Source: Bartonella sp. 220B (GTDB taxonomy: Bacteria; Pseudomonadota; Alphaproteobacteria; Rhizobiales; Rhizobiaceae). Taken from it: 64,000 bases of DNA. Positions 52,252-61,508 of the stretch are shown in pieces (positions within the stretch are counted from its first letter, which is position 1; every line of letters begins with the position of its first letter). The position numbers and the translations under genes were made by a program. The notes under the pieces are model-generated. The model did no database searches and was not told the origin of the DNA. It saw only the letters and a program-made list of their open reading frames with translations. The stretch spans positions 62,001-126,000 of the forward strand of contig NZ_JANHOI010000003.1 in assembly GCF_026930205.1 (NCBI RefSeq), written 5' to 3'.

Positions 52252-53190
52252 TCATGCAAACTGTATCTTTTTATCTTTAAGATCATCCACCAGTAAACGT
52301 GGATCACGTGCAAGCCAAAGCTTAACCACGAATCCTACCTTCTTTTCATTTTGCATAGGAGCAACAGACACTGTTTGTTCCAGAATAAGTCCCGCATTTT
52401 CAAGCCATTGTTCTATTTGTGTATCTGAAAGTCTAAGATTTCTATGAGCATGGTAAGAATATGAAGACTCAATTTCACCACCAATAAAATCTACAATCAG
52501 TAAACGTCCATGAGGACGTAAAATACGTGCAACCTCATGAAGAGACATCTTAGGATTCTCAAGAAAATATAAAACCCAATGAAAAATGACCAAATCAAAA
52601 GTTATATCTCCAGTAGATAAATGCAAAACATCTCCATCTAGCGCAACTTCAACTGCACGCCTATAAAGACCTGAAAACAATTTTAAGAGAGAGCCTGTAT
52701 CTGTACCGATAGCCATCATGGTCTCAAATGGTTTATTGCCAATAATTTCAAGTAAAGCATTTTCCACAATCGGATTTGCAATATAAGATAACTGTAATGC
52801 TTCCCACTGCGCTGTCTTTTTTAAAAAATACTGTCTTCTGCTTGTTTGGCGCTGTTTTTTAATATCCGCCAAACGTGCCAAATCACACGCTAACATCTCA
52901 TCGTACTTTGGCAAAGCTGAAAGGGCAGCCTTCACAATGTCTTTACCAAAACAGCCGGAACAAAACTTAAAATAAGTCCGTTTCCCCTTTTGATAACACA
53001 CAACAAACCCTGCTTCATATAATAAACGTAAATGGTGTAATACATGTGATTGAGACTGGCCAAGGATAAAAATAAAATCAGAAATTGTTAAATCATTCTG
53101 ATACAAGAGTGCAAGAATACGTAAACGACTTATCTCCGCTATCGTTTTCAACAATATAATCAGTGCATCCAAACTTACTGTTTTTTTCAT
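52252..53190 (-). CDS. ArsR-type regulator fused to a shortened methyltransferase domain
   Basis: A 312-aa fusion of a winged-helix ArsR domain (about 1-95; ISRLRILALL, LGQSQSHVLHHLRLL) and a class I SAM methyltransferase domain. In homologs the second domain has an LDLGTGTG-type motif I followed by some 40 residues before the FDLVIIHQVLHYL block. Here motif I reads MAIGTDTGSLL, and only about 14 residues separate AVEVAL from FDLVIFHWVLYFL, so motifs II-III appear deleted. HGRLLIVDF and WLARDPRL at the end are retained. It probably still binds DNA; methyl transfer is doubtful. The ATG at 53190 follows GAGAGAA. Confidence 0.8.
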   Translation of the reverse strand: MKKTVSLDALIILLKTIAEISRLRILALLYQNDLTISDFIFILGQSQSHVLHHLRLLYEAGFVVCYQKGKRTYFKFCSGCFGKDIVKAALSALPKYDEMLACDLARLADIKKQRQTSRRQYFLKKTAQWEALQLSYIANPIVENALLEIIGNKPFETMMAIGTDTGSLLKLFSGLYRRAVEVALDGDVLHLSTGDITFDLVIFHWVLYFLENPKMSLHEVARILRPHGRLLIVDFIGGEIESSYSYHAHRNLRLSDTQIEQWLENAGLILEQTVSVAPMQNEKKVGFVVKLWLARDPRLLVDDLKDKKIQFA

Positions 53191-53620
53191 CACTATTCTC
53201 TCAGAGAAACATTTATTTCCTACGAATAGAAAATGAAGAAGAAGGCATAGAGTTGCATCACTTCTGTTGATATTGTTTTCTGTTATATAAAAAACAAACA
53301 ATTGTTAGAAAATAAACAGCACTCCTTTCCGCTATCCCCTAAAACAACAGCAGAGTTGCTTGCATCGTAACCTGTCAACTGCATATAAAATTCACACCCT
53401 TCCATTATAACCTGATCTGTAACAAACTCTCATATACATCGCCAACATATTAAAGCATAACGACGTATTGCCGTAAAAGATATTATAAAGATTCCACACT
53501 ATAATTCTTATTTTGGAGTAACAAATAAAAAAACTTACAACATAGTAGATACTCTTTCTTTTGAAAAACACTAGACAGCATCACCATTTTCTCAATGAAT
53601 TTCAAAAAAGATAAGAAACT
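53191..53620. other. Intergenic region between the ArsR fusion and ettA
   Basis: About 430 AT-rich bases. It must contain the promoter of the ArsR fusion gene, but I cannot single out convincing hexamers. No coding frame of note. Confidence 0.4.
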
Positions 53621-55270
53621 CTAGCGTGTAAATGGCTTATAATTGGCACGTTTAGGACTAAGAGCATCCGCACCAAGACGGCGAACCTTATCAGCTTCAT
53701 ATTCGGCAAAATTACCTTCAAACCATTCGACATGCCCATCCCCTTCGAAGGCCAAAATATGTGTTGCCAATCGATCAAGAAACATACGATCGTGCGATAT
53801 GATAACTGCACAGCCTGCAAAATTTTCCAATGCATCTTCTAGTGCACCTAATGTTTCAGTATCTAGATCATTTGTTGGTTCATCAAGGAGAAGAACATTG
53901 CCTCCCTCCTTTAAAAGCTTAGCCAAATGGACACGATTGCGCTGCCCACCTGATAAATTTGCAACCTTCTGCTGTTGATCTGTTCCCTTGAAATTAAAAG
54001 CACTACAATAAGCGCGGCTATTCATCTCATATTTACCTAACTGGATAACGTCATTTCCACCAGAAATTTCTTCCCAAACAGTTTTATCTCCCGCTAGAGA
54101 ATCTCGACTCTGATCAACATAACTCATATGGACTGTTTCACCGATGCGTATTTGTCCAGAGTCTGGCTGTTCCTGTCCCGTCAACATTTGAAACAATGTG
54201 GACTTTCCCATACCATTGGCACCAATAACTCCGACAATACCACCCGCAGGAAGCTTGAAAGAGAGAGAATCAATCAACACACGCGCACCGTATGCTTTAG
54301 AAAGGTTATCAACTTCAATGACAACCTGCCCCAATCTTTCGCCAATAGGAATAATGATTTGTGCCTCTCCAGGACGGCGCTCACGTGCAGCTTGAACTAA
54401 CGCATCATAAGCCTTAATACGAGCTTTTGACTTTGCTTGTCGCCCTTTTGGACTAGAAGCTATCCATTCTTGCTCACGCGACAAAGCACGCTGACGCGCA
54501 GCCTCTTCCCGACCTTCCTGAGCCAAACGTTTGGCTTTCGCCCCCAAATAAGCCGAATAGTTCCCCTCATAAGGAATACCTTTTCCACGATCTAATTCTA
54601 AAATCCAACCTGTCACATTATCGAGAAAATAACGATCATGTGTAATCAAAAGCACCGCACCGGGATATTCGCGTAAATGCCTTTCAAGCCAAGCCGTCGT
54701 TTCGGCATCTAAATGGTTTGTCGGTTCGTCCAAAAGCAACAAATCAGGTTTTGACAAAAGCAATTTACAAAGCGCAACACGCCGTTTCTCACCTCCTGAA
54801 AGCTTTATCACACTTTCATTAGCTGGTGGACAACCAAGAGCCGCCATAGCCATTTCCACTTGACTTTCTAAATCCCAAAGATTTTGGCTGTCGATAATAT
54901 CCTGAAGACGTGCACTTTCATCAGCTGTTTCCTCACTATAATTCATCATCAATTCATTATAACGCTCGAGAATTGCCTGTTTATCTGCAACACCTTCCAT
55001 CACATTGCCCCGCACATCTTTGCTTGTATCAAGAAGAGGTTCTTGCGGCAGATAACCACAACGCGCCCCTTCAGAAAGCCACGCTTCTCCAGTATATTCC
55101 TTATCTAGCCCAGCCATAATCCGTAAAATAGTTGATTTACCTGCACCATTCGGTCCTAAAATGCCGATTTTTGCATCTGGATAGAAAGACAAATGGATAT
55201 TTTCTAAAATTTTTTTATTGCCGTAAGACTTGTTAAGCCCAGCCATATGGTAGATAAATTGACGTGCCAT
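53621..55270 (-). CDS. ettA: Energy-dependent translational throttle protein EttA (ABC-F)
   Basis: Ribosome-binding ABC-F ATPase that gates early elongation according to the ATP/ADP state. The 549-aa product has two ABC domains without membrane parts: Walker A GPNGAGKST (39-47), signature LSGGEKRRVALCKLL, Walker B LLLLDEPTNHLD, a linker, then the second set (GANGMGKST, LSGGQRNRVHLAKLL, LLLDEPTNDLD). Length and the start MARQFIYHM match EttA. The ATG at 55270 follows AGAGAAA; the longer frame to 55363 is not family-like. Confidence 0.94.
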   Translation of the reverse strand: MARQFIYHMAGLNKSYGNKKILENIHLSFYPDAKIGILGPNGAGKSTILRIMAGLDKEYTGEAWLSEGARCGYLPQEPLLDTSKDVRGNVMEGVADKQAILERYNELMMNYSEETADESARLQDIIDSQNLWDLESQVEMAMAALGCPPANESVIKLSGGEKRRVALCKLLLSKPDLLLLDEPTNHLDAETTAWLERHLREYPGAVLLITHDRYFLDNVTGWILELDRGKGIPYEGNYSAYLGAKAKRLAQEGREEAARQRALSREQEWIASSPKGRQAKSKARIKAYDALVQAARERRPGEAQIIIPIGERLGQVVIEVDNLSKAYGARVLIDSLSFKLPAGGIVGVIGANGMGKSTLFQMLTGQEQPDSGQIRIGETVHMSYVDQSRDSLAGDKTVWEEISGGNDVIQLGKYEMNSRAYCSAFNFKGTDQQQKVANLSGGQRNRVHLAKLLKEGGNVLLLDEPTNDLDTETLGALEDALENFAGCAVIISHDRMFLDRLATHILAFEGDGHVEWFEGNFAEYEADKVRRLGADALSPKRANYKPFTR

Positions 55271-55432
55271 AAATTTCTCTTTACATTGTGCGATACTAAA
55301 AGATGAGGACTTTGAAAAAATTCTTTTGCTTTTCTTACACTGTGCGGTAAAGAACGCTTGCATTGTAACGAAAGCTTTTTGCTTTATACTGATATATTTT
55401 TTCTGTTCTCACAAGCCCCACTATGGTTCTAA

Positions 55433-55969
55433 ATGCAAAAAACTGCCCATTCGAAGAGCAAAAAGCAAATCTTTTTAGCTGTGCCTGAAACATGCTATCA
55501 AACATCACCTCTCTTTTCCATACCAGATACAACATTGTGTTTTTATCGTATTAAACCAACTTATCAATGGAATATAGTCTCACCAAGAAAACCAATTCTC
55601 TATGCTCCTTCTTTTTTTGCGTTATGGGCCGTTCATTATGCAGTAAAAAACCCTTCTCTTTTTTCATCAATTTTGTGTCACGGAAAACAATGGGACTCAC
55701 CTCTTGCACTGCTCTGGCTCAAATTGTGTTTACAAAACGACCGCCGCCTTATGGGATCTGACGTTCCAAGCTTGAGAATCATGAAGGCTTTACACAAACA
55801 TGTAGCAATGAGTGACTATAGTTCCCTCCCCATTGATACATGGTTACAATTCGTGAAAAACTATAAAAAAAATTGTCAAAACCTATCTCTTCCCCTTTTG
55901 TGGCTTGATAATTACAAAAATAATACCAATATCGGTGAGATTATCTCGAAACTTCAAGATGAAATATAG
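55433..55969 (+). CDS. Hypothetical protein upstream of pncA
   Basis: A 178-aa protein I do not recognise. It has no clear signal peptide; hydrophobic patches (FFALWAVHYAV, PLALLWLKLCL) alternate with polar parts, and it is rich in Trp, Tyr and Lys. Its stop lies 47 bp before pncA on the same strand, so the two may be co-transcribed. Ribosome binding site weak. It is divergent from ettA across 162 bp. Confidence 0.6.
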   Translation: MQKTAHSKSKKQIFLAVPETCYQTSPLFSIPDTTLCFYRIKPTYQWNIVSPRKPILYAPSFFALWAVHYAVKNPSLFSSILCHGKQWDSPLALLWLKLCLQNDRRLMGSDVPSLRIMKALHKHVAMSDYSSLPIDTWLQFVKNYKKNCQNLSLPLLWLDNYKNNTNIGEIISKLQDEI

Positions 55970-56016
55970 CTTCTAAAAAGTCTCACAAAAGGTAAGCCTT
56001 CTATAGGAACATATTC

Positions 56017-56625
56017 ATGGAAAAAAAAGTCTTAATCGTTATTGATGTTCAAAATGACTTCTTACCAGGTGGAACACTTGCAGTACCACAAAGCGATACG
56101 ATTATACCTGCTATTAATAATCTCATAGACCAATTTGATCATGTTATCTTAACCCAAGACTGGCACCCCAAAAACCATTGTAGCTTTGCTTCTTCCTATT
56201 CAGAAAAAGCGCCCTATGACACAGTTGAGCTTAACTATGGCCCTCAAATACTTTGGCCTGATCATTGTATACAAGGAACACAAGGAGCAGAGTTTCATAC
56301 ATCTCTCAGAATTGAGAAGACACAACTTATCCTTAGAAAAGGCTACAATAAAAAAATTGATAGCTATTCTGCCTTTTTTGAAAATGATCAAACAACACCA
56401 ACAGGCTTGCAAGCTTACCTTAAAGAACATGGTTTTACAAAGCTGGCTATGTGTGGCTTAGCAACGGATTTTTGTGTAGGATTTTCTGCACTTCACGCTA
56501 TACAATGTGGCTTTAAGGTAAGCGTTTCACTCAATGCCTGTGCTGGTATTGATCTCAACGGATCACTTAACACCATGCTTAAAACGATGAACGAATCCGG
56601 TATAGAACTTTTAATGGTTTCCTAA
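56017..56625 (+). CDS. pncA: Nicotinamidase
   Basis: Hydrolyses nicotinamide to nicotinate in the NAD salvage pathway; also the enzyme type that activates pyrazinamide. The 202-aa isochorismatase-fold product has catalytic triad Asp10 (VIDVQNDF), Lys108 (LRKGYN) and Cys153 (ATDFCV). The metal site is Asp48-His50 (QDWHP) with His54 following. The PDHCIQGTQGAEFH block is typical. Confidence 0.94.
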   Translation: MEKKVLIVIDVQNDFLPGGTLAVPQSDTIIPAINNLIDQFDHVILTQDWHPKNHCSFASSYSEKAPYDTVELNYGPQILWPDHCIQGTQGAEFHTSLRIEKTQLILRKGYNKKIDSYSAFFENDQTTPTGLQAYLKEHGFTKLAMCGLATDFCVGFSALHAIQCGFKVSVSLNACAGIDLNGSLNTMLKTMNESGIELLMVS

Positions 56626-56664
56626 AATATCTTCTTCTGCCTTTTTATTGTAACTATAAAAAAT

Positions 56665-57723
56665 TTAATTTGACTCAGCGACACCGCGTTTATTCAGATG
56701 CTGACGCTTGAAACGAAGAGATGAATAAAAAGCCATTCCAAGAATACAGCTCCCCACCAATCCTGTTAAGACTTCAGGAACTGATATAATCGTTTGCAGA
56801 TACATAATCACCGCGAGAACCAAGATAGCATAAAAAGCTCCATGCTCCAGATAACGATAATGCAACAATACCCCTGATTCGACCAGCATAATCGTCATAG
56901 AGCGAACATAAAATGCCCCTATACCAAGACCAATTGCAATAATAAAAAGATTGTGTGAAAAAGCAAAAGCACCAATAACGCCATCAAAAGAAAAACTAGC
57001 ATCCAGAATTTCTAAATAAAGGAAAGCACCTGCCCCTCCTTTGGCAATTGTTGTTAAAGTTGTTTTTGGAGCATCTAAAAGTGAACTGATGGCTTCCACA
57101 CCTATAAACGTCAAAAGTCCATAAAGGCTAGCAAGCAAAAAAGTCATTTTATCTTCTCTTGCAATCTGTTCTGCAAAAAACAATATCAAAGTTAAAACGA
57201 TTGCAATATCAATGCCAGCAAGCGTTCCAAACTTCTGAGCCGGTTTTTCTATAAAAGCGAGCCAATGCACCTCTTTTTGGGAATCAAAAAAATATCTCAA
57301 ACCAACCATTATCAGGAAAGTTCCTCCAAAAGCTGCAATTCCCACATGAGCATCTGTTAAAATTGCTGCATATTGATGTGGTTCCCATACCGCTAATTTC
57401 ACTGCTGCAATTGGATTAATTCCAACAGCAATAGCAACCACCAATAACGGAAAAACAATTCGCATCCCAAACACGGCTACCAAAATACCCCATATCAGGA
57501 AACGGCGGCGCCATAACGGATCCATTTTTTCAAGAACACGAGCATTAATAATAGAATTATCAAAAGAGAGAGAAATTTCCAAAATTCCTAACACACAGCA
57601 AATAAAAAAATATTTCAGAAAACCAGTAATACTTTCTGTTTCAAACCAACCAATCGCCCCTCCCATAAAGACACCAACAATTGTGAAAAAAAAAGCCCAT
57701 CCAAAATAGCCTAATAAGGCCAT
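56665..57723 (-). CDS. DUF475/TerC-like integral membrane protein
   Basis: A 352-aa polytopic protein with about nine transmembrane helices. The repeated acidic motifs EISLSFDNSIINARVL (N-terminal half) and ASFSFDGVIGAFAF (C-terminal half) are the mark of DUF475, a family related to TerC and thought to handle divalent metal or tellurite-linked stress. The ATG at 57723 is preferred over 57729, because GAGGA stands at the right distance from it. It is convergent with pncA. Confidence 0.85.
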   Translation of the reverse strand: MALLGYFGWAFFFTIVGVFMGGAIGWFETESITGFLKYFFICCVLGILEISLSFDNSIINARVLEKMDPLWRRRFLIWGILVAVFGMRIVFPLLVVAIAVGINPIAAVKLAVWEPHQYAAILTDAHVGIAAFGGTFLIMVGLRYFFDSQKEVHWLAFIEKPAQKFGTLAGIDIAIVLTLILFFAEQIAREDKMTFLLASLYGLLTFIGVEAISSLLDAPKTTLTTIAKGGAGAFLYLEILDASFSFDGVIGAFAFSHNLFIIAIGLGIGAFYVRSMTIMLVESGVLLHYRYLEHGAFYAILVLAVIMYLQTIISVPEVLTGLVGSCILGMAFYSSLRFKRQHLNKRGVAESN

Positions 57724-57979
57724 GATCATTCCTCACAATTTACTTCTTGAGTTCATTTGTAACATAAATCGAAAGATTGCATTCATTAACGTGAAAATAG
57801 AAAGAATCTATATAATGATTCTATATGGAATCTCTGGAAAAAAAACAAGAAAAGCACAGAAAATTTTATATTCTCTCTAAAATGAGTACCAATTTTAAAT
57901 AATATGTAATACGATAAGTTGAAAATCGCGTTCTATTCATTAAAATTAAAAAAATAAAGAAAAATAAAACTATAAATAT

Positions 57980-58008
57980 TGACATTACATCATGAGTTAT
58001 TAATACAT
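57980..58008 (+). promoter_or_regulatory. Putative promoter of the XRE regulator gene
   Basis: A consensus -35 TTGACA (57980-57985) is followed after 17 bases by AATACA (58003-58008), or after 16 by TAATAC. It lies about 60 bases before the GTG start at 58066. The -10 is weak, but the -35 is perfect and the spacing good. Confidence 0.45.
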
Positions 58009-58065
58009 AGTGTGCCTTTAATGGTTAAAATCTATACCATGATGATTTGCTGAGGGAGATAATTC

Positions 58066-58605
58066 GTGGCACGTCCTGAAACTGAATCAAAAACTATATT
58101 TGGAAAACGTTTACGTTATGTACGCCTCGCTTTAGGGGATCCATCACGTGAAGCACTGGCTAAAAGTTTTAGCATGACAAAAAACTCCATTGCCTTTTAT
58201 GAGCGTGGAGAAAGAGAACCCAATCTAAGTGTCTTACAAACATATCGCACGTTGTACGGTGTCAATATTAATTGGCTTTTAACTGGACAAGGAAAAATGT
58301 TTGATAGCGAGTATAATAAAAGTGACTTCGATTGGAACTATTTTATAAAAAAAATGGAAGGGCTTGAAGAAATTCTTGCCAACAGTGATCATAGTGAAAA
58401 AATAAACCAAGAAAAAATTGATAGCTCTTATGAAAAGTTGCAGCAATATTTGTCAAAACAAGGCTTATCTCATAGCCTTAATCCCAAAGCTGCAACTTCT
58501 CTGATGGATATGAAAGCTAAAATGGCAAATTCTTATACCCTTAGCTTATTTATTGACTTACTCATTCGAAGTGTATCGCAAAAAGAGATTATAGCTAATC
58601 AATAA
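58066..58605 (+). CDS. XRE-family helix-turn-helix regulator
   Basis: A 179-aa phage-repressor-like protein. The HTH domain (about 11-70: SREALAKSFSMTKNSIAFYE followed by ERGEREPNLSVLQTYRTLYG) is complete; the C-terminal half is polar and helical, without the Ser-Lys protease dyad of LexA/CI-type repressors. It starts at GTG 58066 with GGGAG nine bases upstream. It is followed by its own terminator. The surroundings suggest a prophage-derived regulator. Confidence 0.8.
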   Translation: MARPETESKTIFGKRLRYVRLALGDPSREALAKSFSMTKNSIAFYERGEREPNLSVLQTYRTLYGVNINWLLTGQGKMFDSEYNKSDFDWNYFIKKMEGLEEILANSDHSEKINQEKIDSSYEKLQQYLSKQGLSHSLNPKAATSLMDMKAKMANSYTLSLFIDLLIRSVSQKEIIANQ

Positions 58606-58646
58606 ATATCCTTATCATAAGGGATAGAAATGGATATAAATTTTAT

Positions 58647-58693
58647 CAGCACGGAAAGAAGCATTCTTGTTTTTTCCATGCTGGTGTTTTTTT
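58647..58693 (+). terminator. Terminator of the XRE regulator gene
   Basis: CAGCACGGAAA (58647-58657) pairs with TTTCCATGCTG (58673-58683) with one C-A mismatch, followed by GTGTTTTTTT. Confidence 0.75.
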
Positions 58694-58834
58694 GTTGTAC
58701 GTGGAAATTTATTTTGTAAAACAACCCAGTATACTTGCTTACCAAAATAAAAAAATCTAATATAAACTAAAAATGCACCGTAATTAAAGTTTAAAAAACC
58801 AGTTTTGTAGTATAGAATACCTATTTATAGATTA

Positions 58835-58862
58835 TTGACAATAAATATTTTCTTGTTATTAT
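58835..58862 (+). promoter_or_regulatory. Strong sigma-70 type promoter before the DUF1508 gene
   Basis: TTGACA (58835-58840), 16-base spacer, TATTAT (58857-58862). It is one of the best matches to consensus in the window and would give a 5' untranslated leader of about 140 nt before the DUF1508 start codon. Confidence 0.65.
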
Positions 58863-59010
58863 ATTCGCAGCCCTCATAGAAATTATTGTTTAAGACAAAA
58901 AAATCAAGGGGAATATATTGACTACTCGCTATAGAGACATACCTTAGCACATAGTCGTAGTGGTTGAGTGTTTATCCTACAAATTACGGCTATTTTATGA
59001 GGTGGAAAGC

Positions 59011-59190
59011 ATGTTTTTTGAGGTATTTCAAGGTGTTCACAATCAATGGTACTGGCGTTTAATTTCAGGAGACGAACAAAAGATTGCTTTTTCAAGTAAG
59101 GGTTACCCAACAAAACAAGACATCTTAATGAATATTGAGCAGATAAAAGAAATTACGCATAAAGCCCTTATTAGAGAGCTAGAATCCTAA
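59011..59190 (+). CDS. DUF1508 (YegP-like) small protein
   Basis: A 59-aa single-repeat DUF1508 protein: FEVFQGVHNQWYWRLISGD then IAFSSKGYPTKQDILMNIEQ fits the beta-beta-beta-alpha fold of the YegP family, in which E. coli YegP has two repeats. Function unknown. GAGGTGGAAAGC precedes the ATG at 59011; a longer frame begins at 58960 but has no such site. Downstream of a strong promoter with a long leader. Confidence 0.8.
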   Translation: MFFEVFQGVHNQWYWRLISGDEQKIAFSSKGYPTKQDILMNIEQIKEITHKALIRELES

Positions 59191-59748
59191 CCTTCCTACC
59201 ATTAAAATAACAATTTACACTTTTTATATTGAGAATCCCGCACTACACTTTAGTGATGAATAAAGAGAACTTCCTTTTTCTCGATGAAGAGAGGTTTTTA
59301 TGTGATTTCTAGCATACACCAATGACGGTGAAATAAAAAATTTTTCGTAGATGCTGCATTTGTCCTCAAACAAACAATCAAACTCCTTATTCAATCCATC
59401 AACAAGCAACACTCTCAAAGTCTTGTGTTTTTTGGTAAACGACTCCAAGATCATATATGTGTATTCTTAGTAACTCTAACATATCTATAAATTAGTGCAT
59501 CACCATAAATTTTTGATTGTTAATAATGATCACTTTCCTACAAACTTGAATGCTTTCATAAAGTATAGTTTAGAATAAAATTAAGGCATTATCCCAAAAT
59601 ATACCTTCACCACCAGCCTACAGTCTTTTACGACTAAAGGTTACCTCTTTCTCTCTCCTGCGTCTTTTTATTTCCTTATTTTAACGCCTTTAAAATCTTT
59701 TAATTCAGCATTCAATATAAAACTGTAGGCAATAAAATGTAGGCACAA
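59191..59748. other. Accessory-region gap
   Basis: About 560 bases. A 76-codon minus frame at 59224-59454 could be a relic but lacks a ribosome binding site and a family. Otherwise nothing recognised. Confidence 0.35.
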
Positions 59749-60063
59749 TTACCTTTTCATATCCTCTTTAGATTTCCCCTCATCCTGATATTGTTTTATG
59801 GTCTCTTCATATTGCTTAATTTGTTCTTTCAGTTTTTTAATTGCTTGATCACGTCTTTTAATCACCATACTTTGCTCTCTAATCGCCCTATCTCGTTCTT
59901 CAGTTATCTTCATGGAATCTCTAAAGAACTCATGCTTTATCTTTTTTGCTTCTTCTTTAAGAACTTTAACTTGATCACGATAATAAAGAGCAAAGCGAAA
60001 CATGAATCCACTGCAAACCAAAACGACAATCACCACTCCTAATAAAATTTCATTTACACTCAT
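59749..60063 (-). CDS. Membrane-anchored coiled-coil protein, phage-like
   Basis: A 104-aa protein with one N-terminal transmembrane helix (about 6-25), then an almost unbroken charged coiled coil with repeated ERDRAIREQ, KRRDQAIKKL and KEQIKQYEET patterns. AAAGGATATCAAC before the ATG supports translation. The topology resembles inner-membrane spanins (Rz-type) and other phage accessory proteins, but no lysis genes are visible beside it, so the role is open. Confidence 0.6.
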   Translation of the reverse strand: MSVNEILLGVVIVVLVCSGFMFRFALYYRDQVKVLKEEAKKIKHEFFRDSMKITEERDRAIREQSMVIKRRDQAIKKLKEQIKQYEETIKQYQDEGKSKEDMKR

Positions 60064-60309
60064 GTTGATATCCTTTAAATACCATTAAATTCATCCGTCT
60101 TGACCAATTTTTTGTCTCGCGCTCTATCAAAAAAGAACGCCAAGTTACACGTACTAGATGCACAAATCACGCTCAGTACCCTTATTTTCTCCACTAAACA
60201 ATCTAATGAACAATGCAAAAAAAGCCCTATGAAGTTGTCAATTCCACACCCTCATACTATTGGCACCGTATTTATTTATACAAAACACTAAGAATATAAC
60301 TAATCTCAA

Positions 60310-60750
60310 AAATTTTAACATTTTGGAAAATCCCGTCGTTATAAACTTGAACATTACTGTAAAAGCGATTCCTTCCATTAACATGCGCATTACTATTAGC
60401 CATTGGAATTAAAAGAAATCTTCATCTTGTCATAAACATACAGCCTACTGCCAATCTCCAAACTTCCATACATCTGTGCATTACCATGAAACAAAGCTGG
60501 AAACAGGCAACATACAGTTCATCTGTGCACTATCATAGAGAATGTTGTCATTACAAACATAGGCACCATTATAAAACATGGCATTAGCAAAAACGCATCC
60601 ATCTTCGATAAAGCGTCTAGCACTTATATTACACTTCACCCAACAATCACCTTCATGTTCTGTAAAATCACTAAGATCATTTTTTTTGATATTTTTAAAA
60701 CCTCTTAATGCACACATGTGGCATACCATTTAACAGTAACTTAATCTATT
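60310..60750 (-). pseudogene. Frameshifted relic of a repetitive phage-type protein
   Basis: On the minus strand, broken into several frames, it reads ALRGFKNIKKNDLSDF, then EGDCWVKCNIS and FANAMFYNGAYVCND (60729-60481), then in a second frame GNAQMYGSLEIGSRLYVYD (about 60487-60400), then in a third NAHVNGRNRFYSNVQVYND (to about 60310). These match a repetitive protein common in Bartonella and other prophages, whose N-terminus reads ALRDFGNVKKGDLGG and whose body repeats short GNARVYGNA-like units. At least two frameshifts separate the parts. Confidence 0.7.
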
Positions 60751-61160
60751 AAAACAAAAGAAAAAACAGTGTCCTGCACCAATGAATTTGTTGTATTCTC
60801 TACAGCCATAACCTTGTTCCCTAAGGTTGTAGAGATTCATGATATCCACACACCACCTTAATTGCAGAAATTTCTTACAAATGCCAATGTTGGGGTATAT
60901 CTTGATTCACAATGGTGTTGCGTATACATCAGTGACATTTCATAAACGCACTAGGTGTATTTCCACCTCTGGGTTATACGCATTCACTTTGTCACGATCG
61001 TGCAACTGAGGAACTATTTTTTATTAATTCAAATCTGAAAGTATATGGGAACATTTTGTTATTAGTTAAAAACAACTCTATATCCTTCATAAGCGAAAAG
61101 CTACGCATGGGTATTTTTACGCTCCTTGTATCACGTACTCTAGATTCGCAGTGTAGTATT
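60751..61160. other. Accessory-region gap upstream of the small XRE gene
   Basis: About 410 bases with no coding frame of note and no RNA gene recognised. Confidence 0.4.
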
Positions 61161-61161
61161 A

Positions 61162-61173
61162 ACGCTATAGCGT
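61162..61173 (+). promoter_or_regulatory. Operator dyad upstream of the small XRE gene
   Basis: The 12-bp perfect palindrome ACGCTATAGCGT lies 20 bases before the ATG at 61194. The same ACGCT-NN-AGCGT core recurs at 61644-61655 upstream of the convergent minus-strand gene, so it is a good candidate binding site for the XRE protein encoded between them. Confidence 0.6.
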
Positions 61174-61193
61174 AAATATGTAAAGGTCTAAAA

Positions 61194-61508
61194 ATGACAA
61201 AGACTGAAAAAGATTGGTTTCAACGCTTAATTGAGTTAATAAAAAGCGATGGACGCACAATGATTGAAATAAGCAAAGCAGCAGGCTGTGGACAAAACTA
61301 CGTACAACAAATGATAAACGGAGGGAAAAGACCCTCTGTAGATAAACTCATGGCTATTCTTAACACACTCGGAAATGCTAGCGCCATATATGTAATAACT
61401 GGTTTTAACATCTCCGATGAAGACTTAAAACTCATTGCTTTGATTTCGTCTGGAGATAAAAAGAAGATTGAAGCTTTAAATGTTCTGTTGACTGAGCAGA
61501 ACTTGTAG
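61194..61508 (+). CDS. Small XRE-family repressor
   Basis: A 104-aa protein with an N-terminal HTH (residues about 8-60; TMIEISKAAGCGQNYVQQMI then NGGKRPSVDKLMAIL) and a C-terminal helical part. Domain type and length fit a phage or plasmid repressor. It reads toward a minus-strand gene, and the two overlap by 77 nt at their 3' ends. AAAGG precedes the ATG, and a dyad operator stands just upstream, suggesting autoregulation. Confidence 0.78.
   Translation: MTKTEKDWFQRLIELIKSDGRTMIEISKAAGCGQNYVQQMINGGKRPSVDKLMAILNTLGNASAIYVITGFNISDEDLKLIALISSGDKKKIEALNVLLTEQNL

Noticed and set aside
52068-52313. 81-codon minus-strand frame overlapping the ArsR fusion gene end
   Set aside because: Overlaps the real gene in another frame, hydrophobic low-complexity content, no ribosome binding site.
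57804-57823. AGAATC/GATTCT inverted repeat upstream of the DUF475 gene
   Set aside because: Short, AT-rich, without clear placement relative to a promoter; likely chance.
59224-59454. 76-codon minus-strand frame in the accessory region
   Set aside because: Some protein-like composition but no ribosome binding site, no recognised family and no partner gene; kept only as a possible relic.
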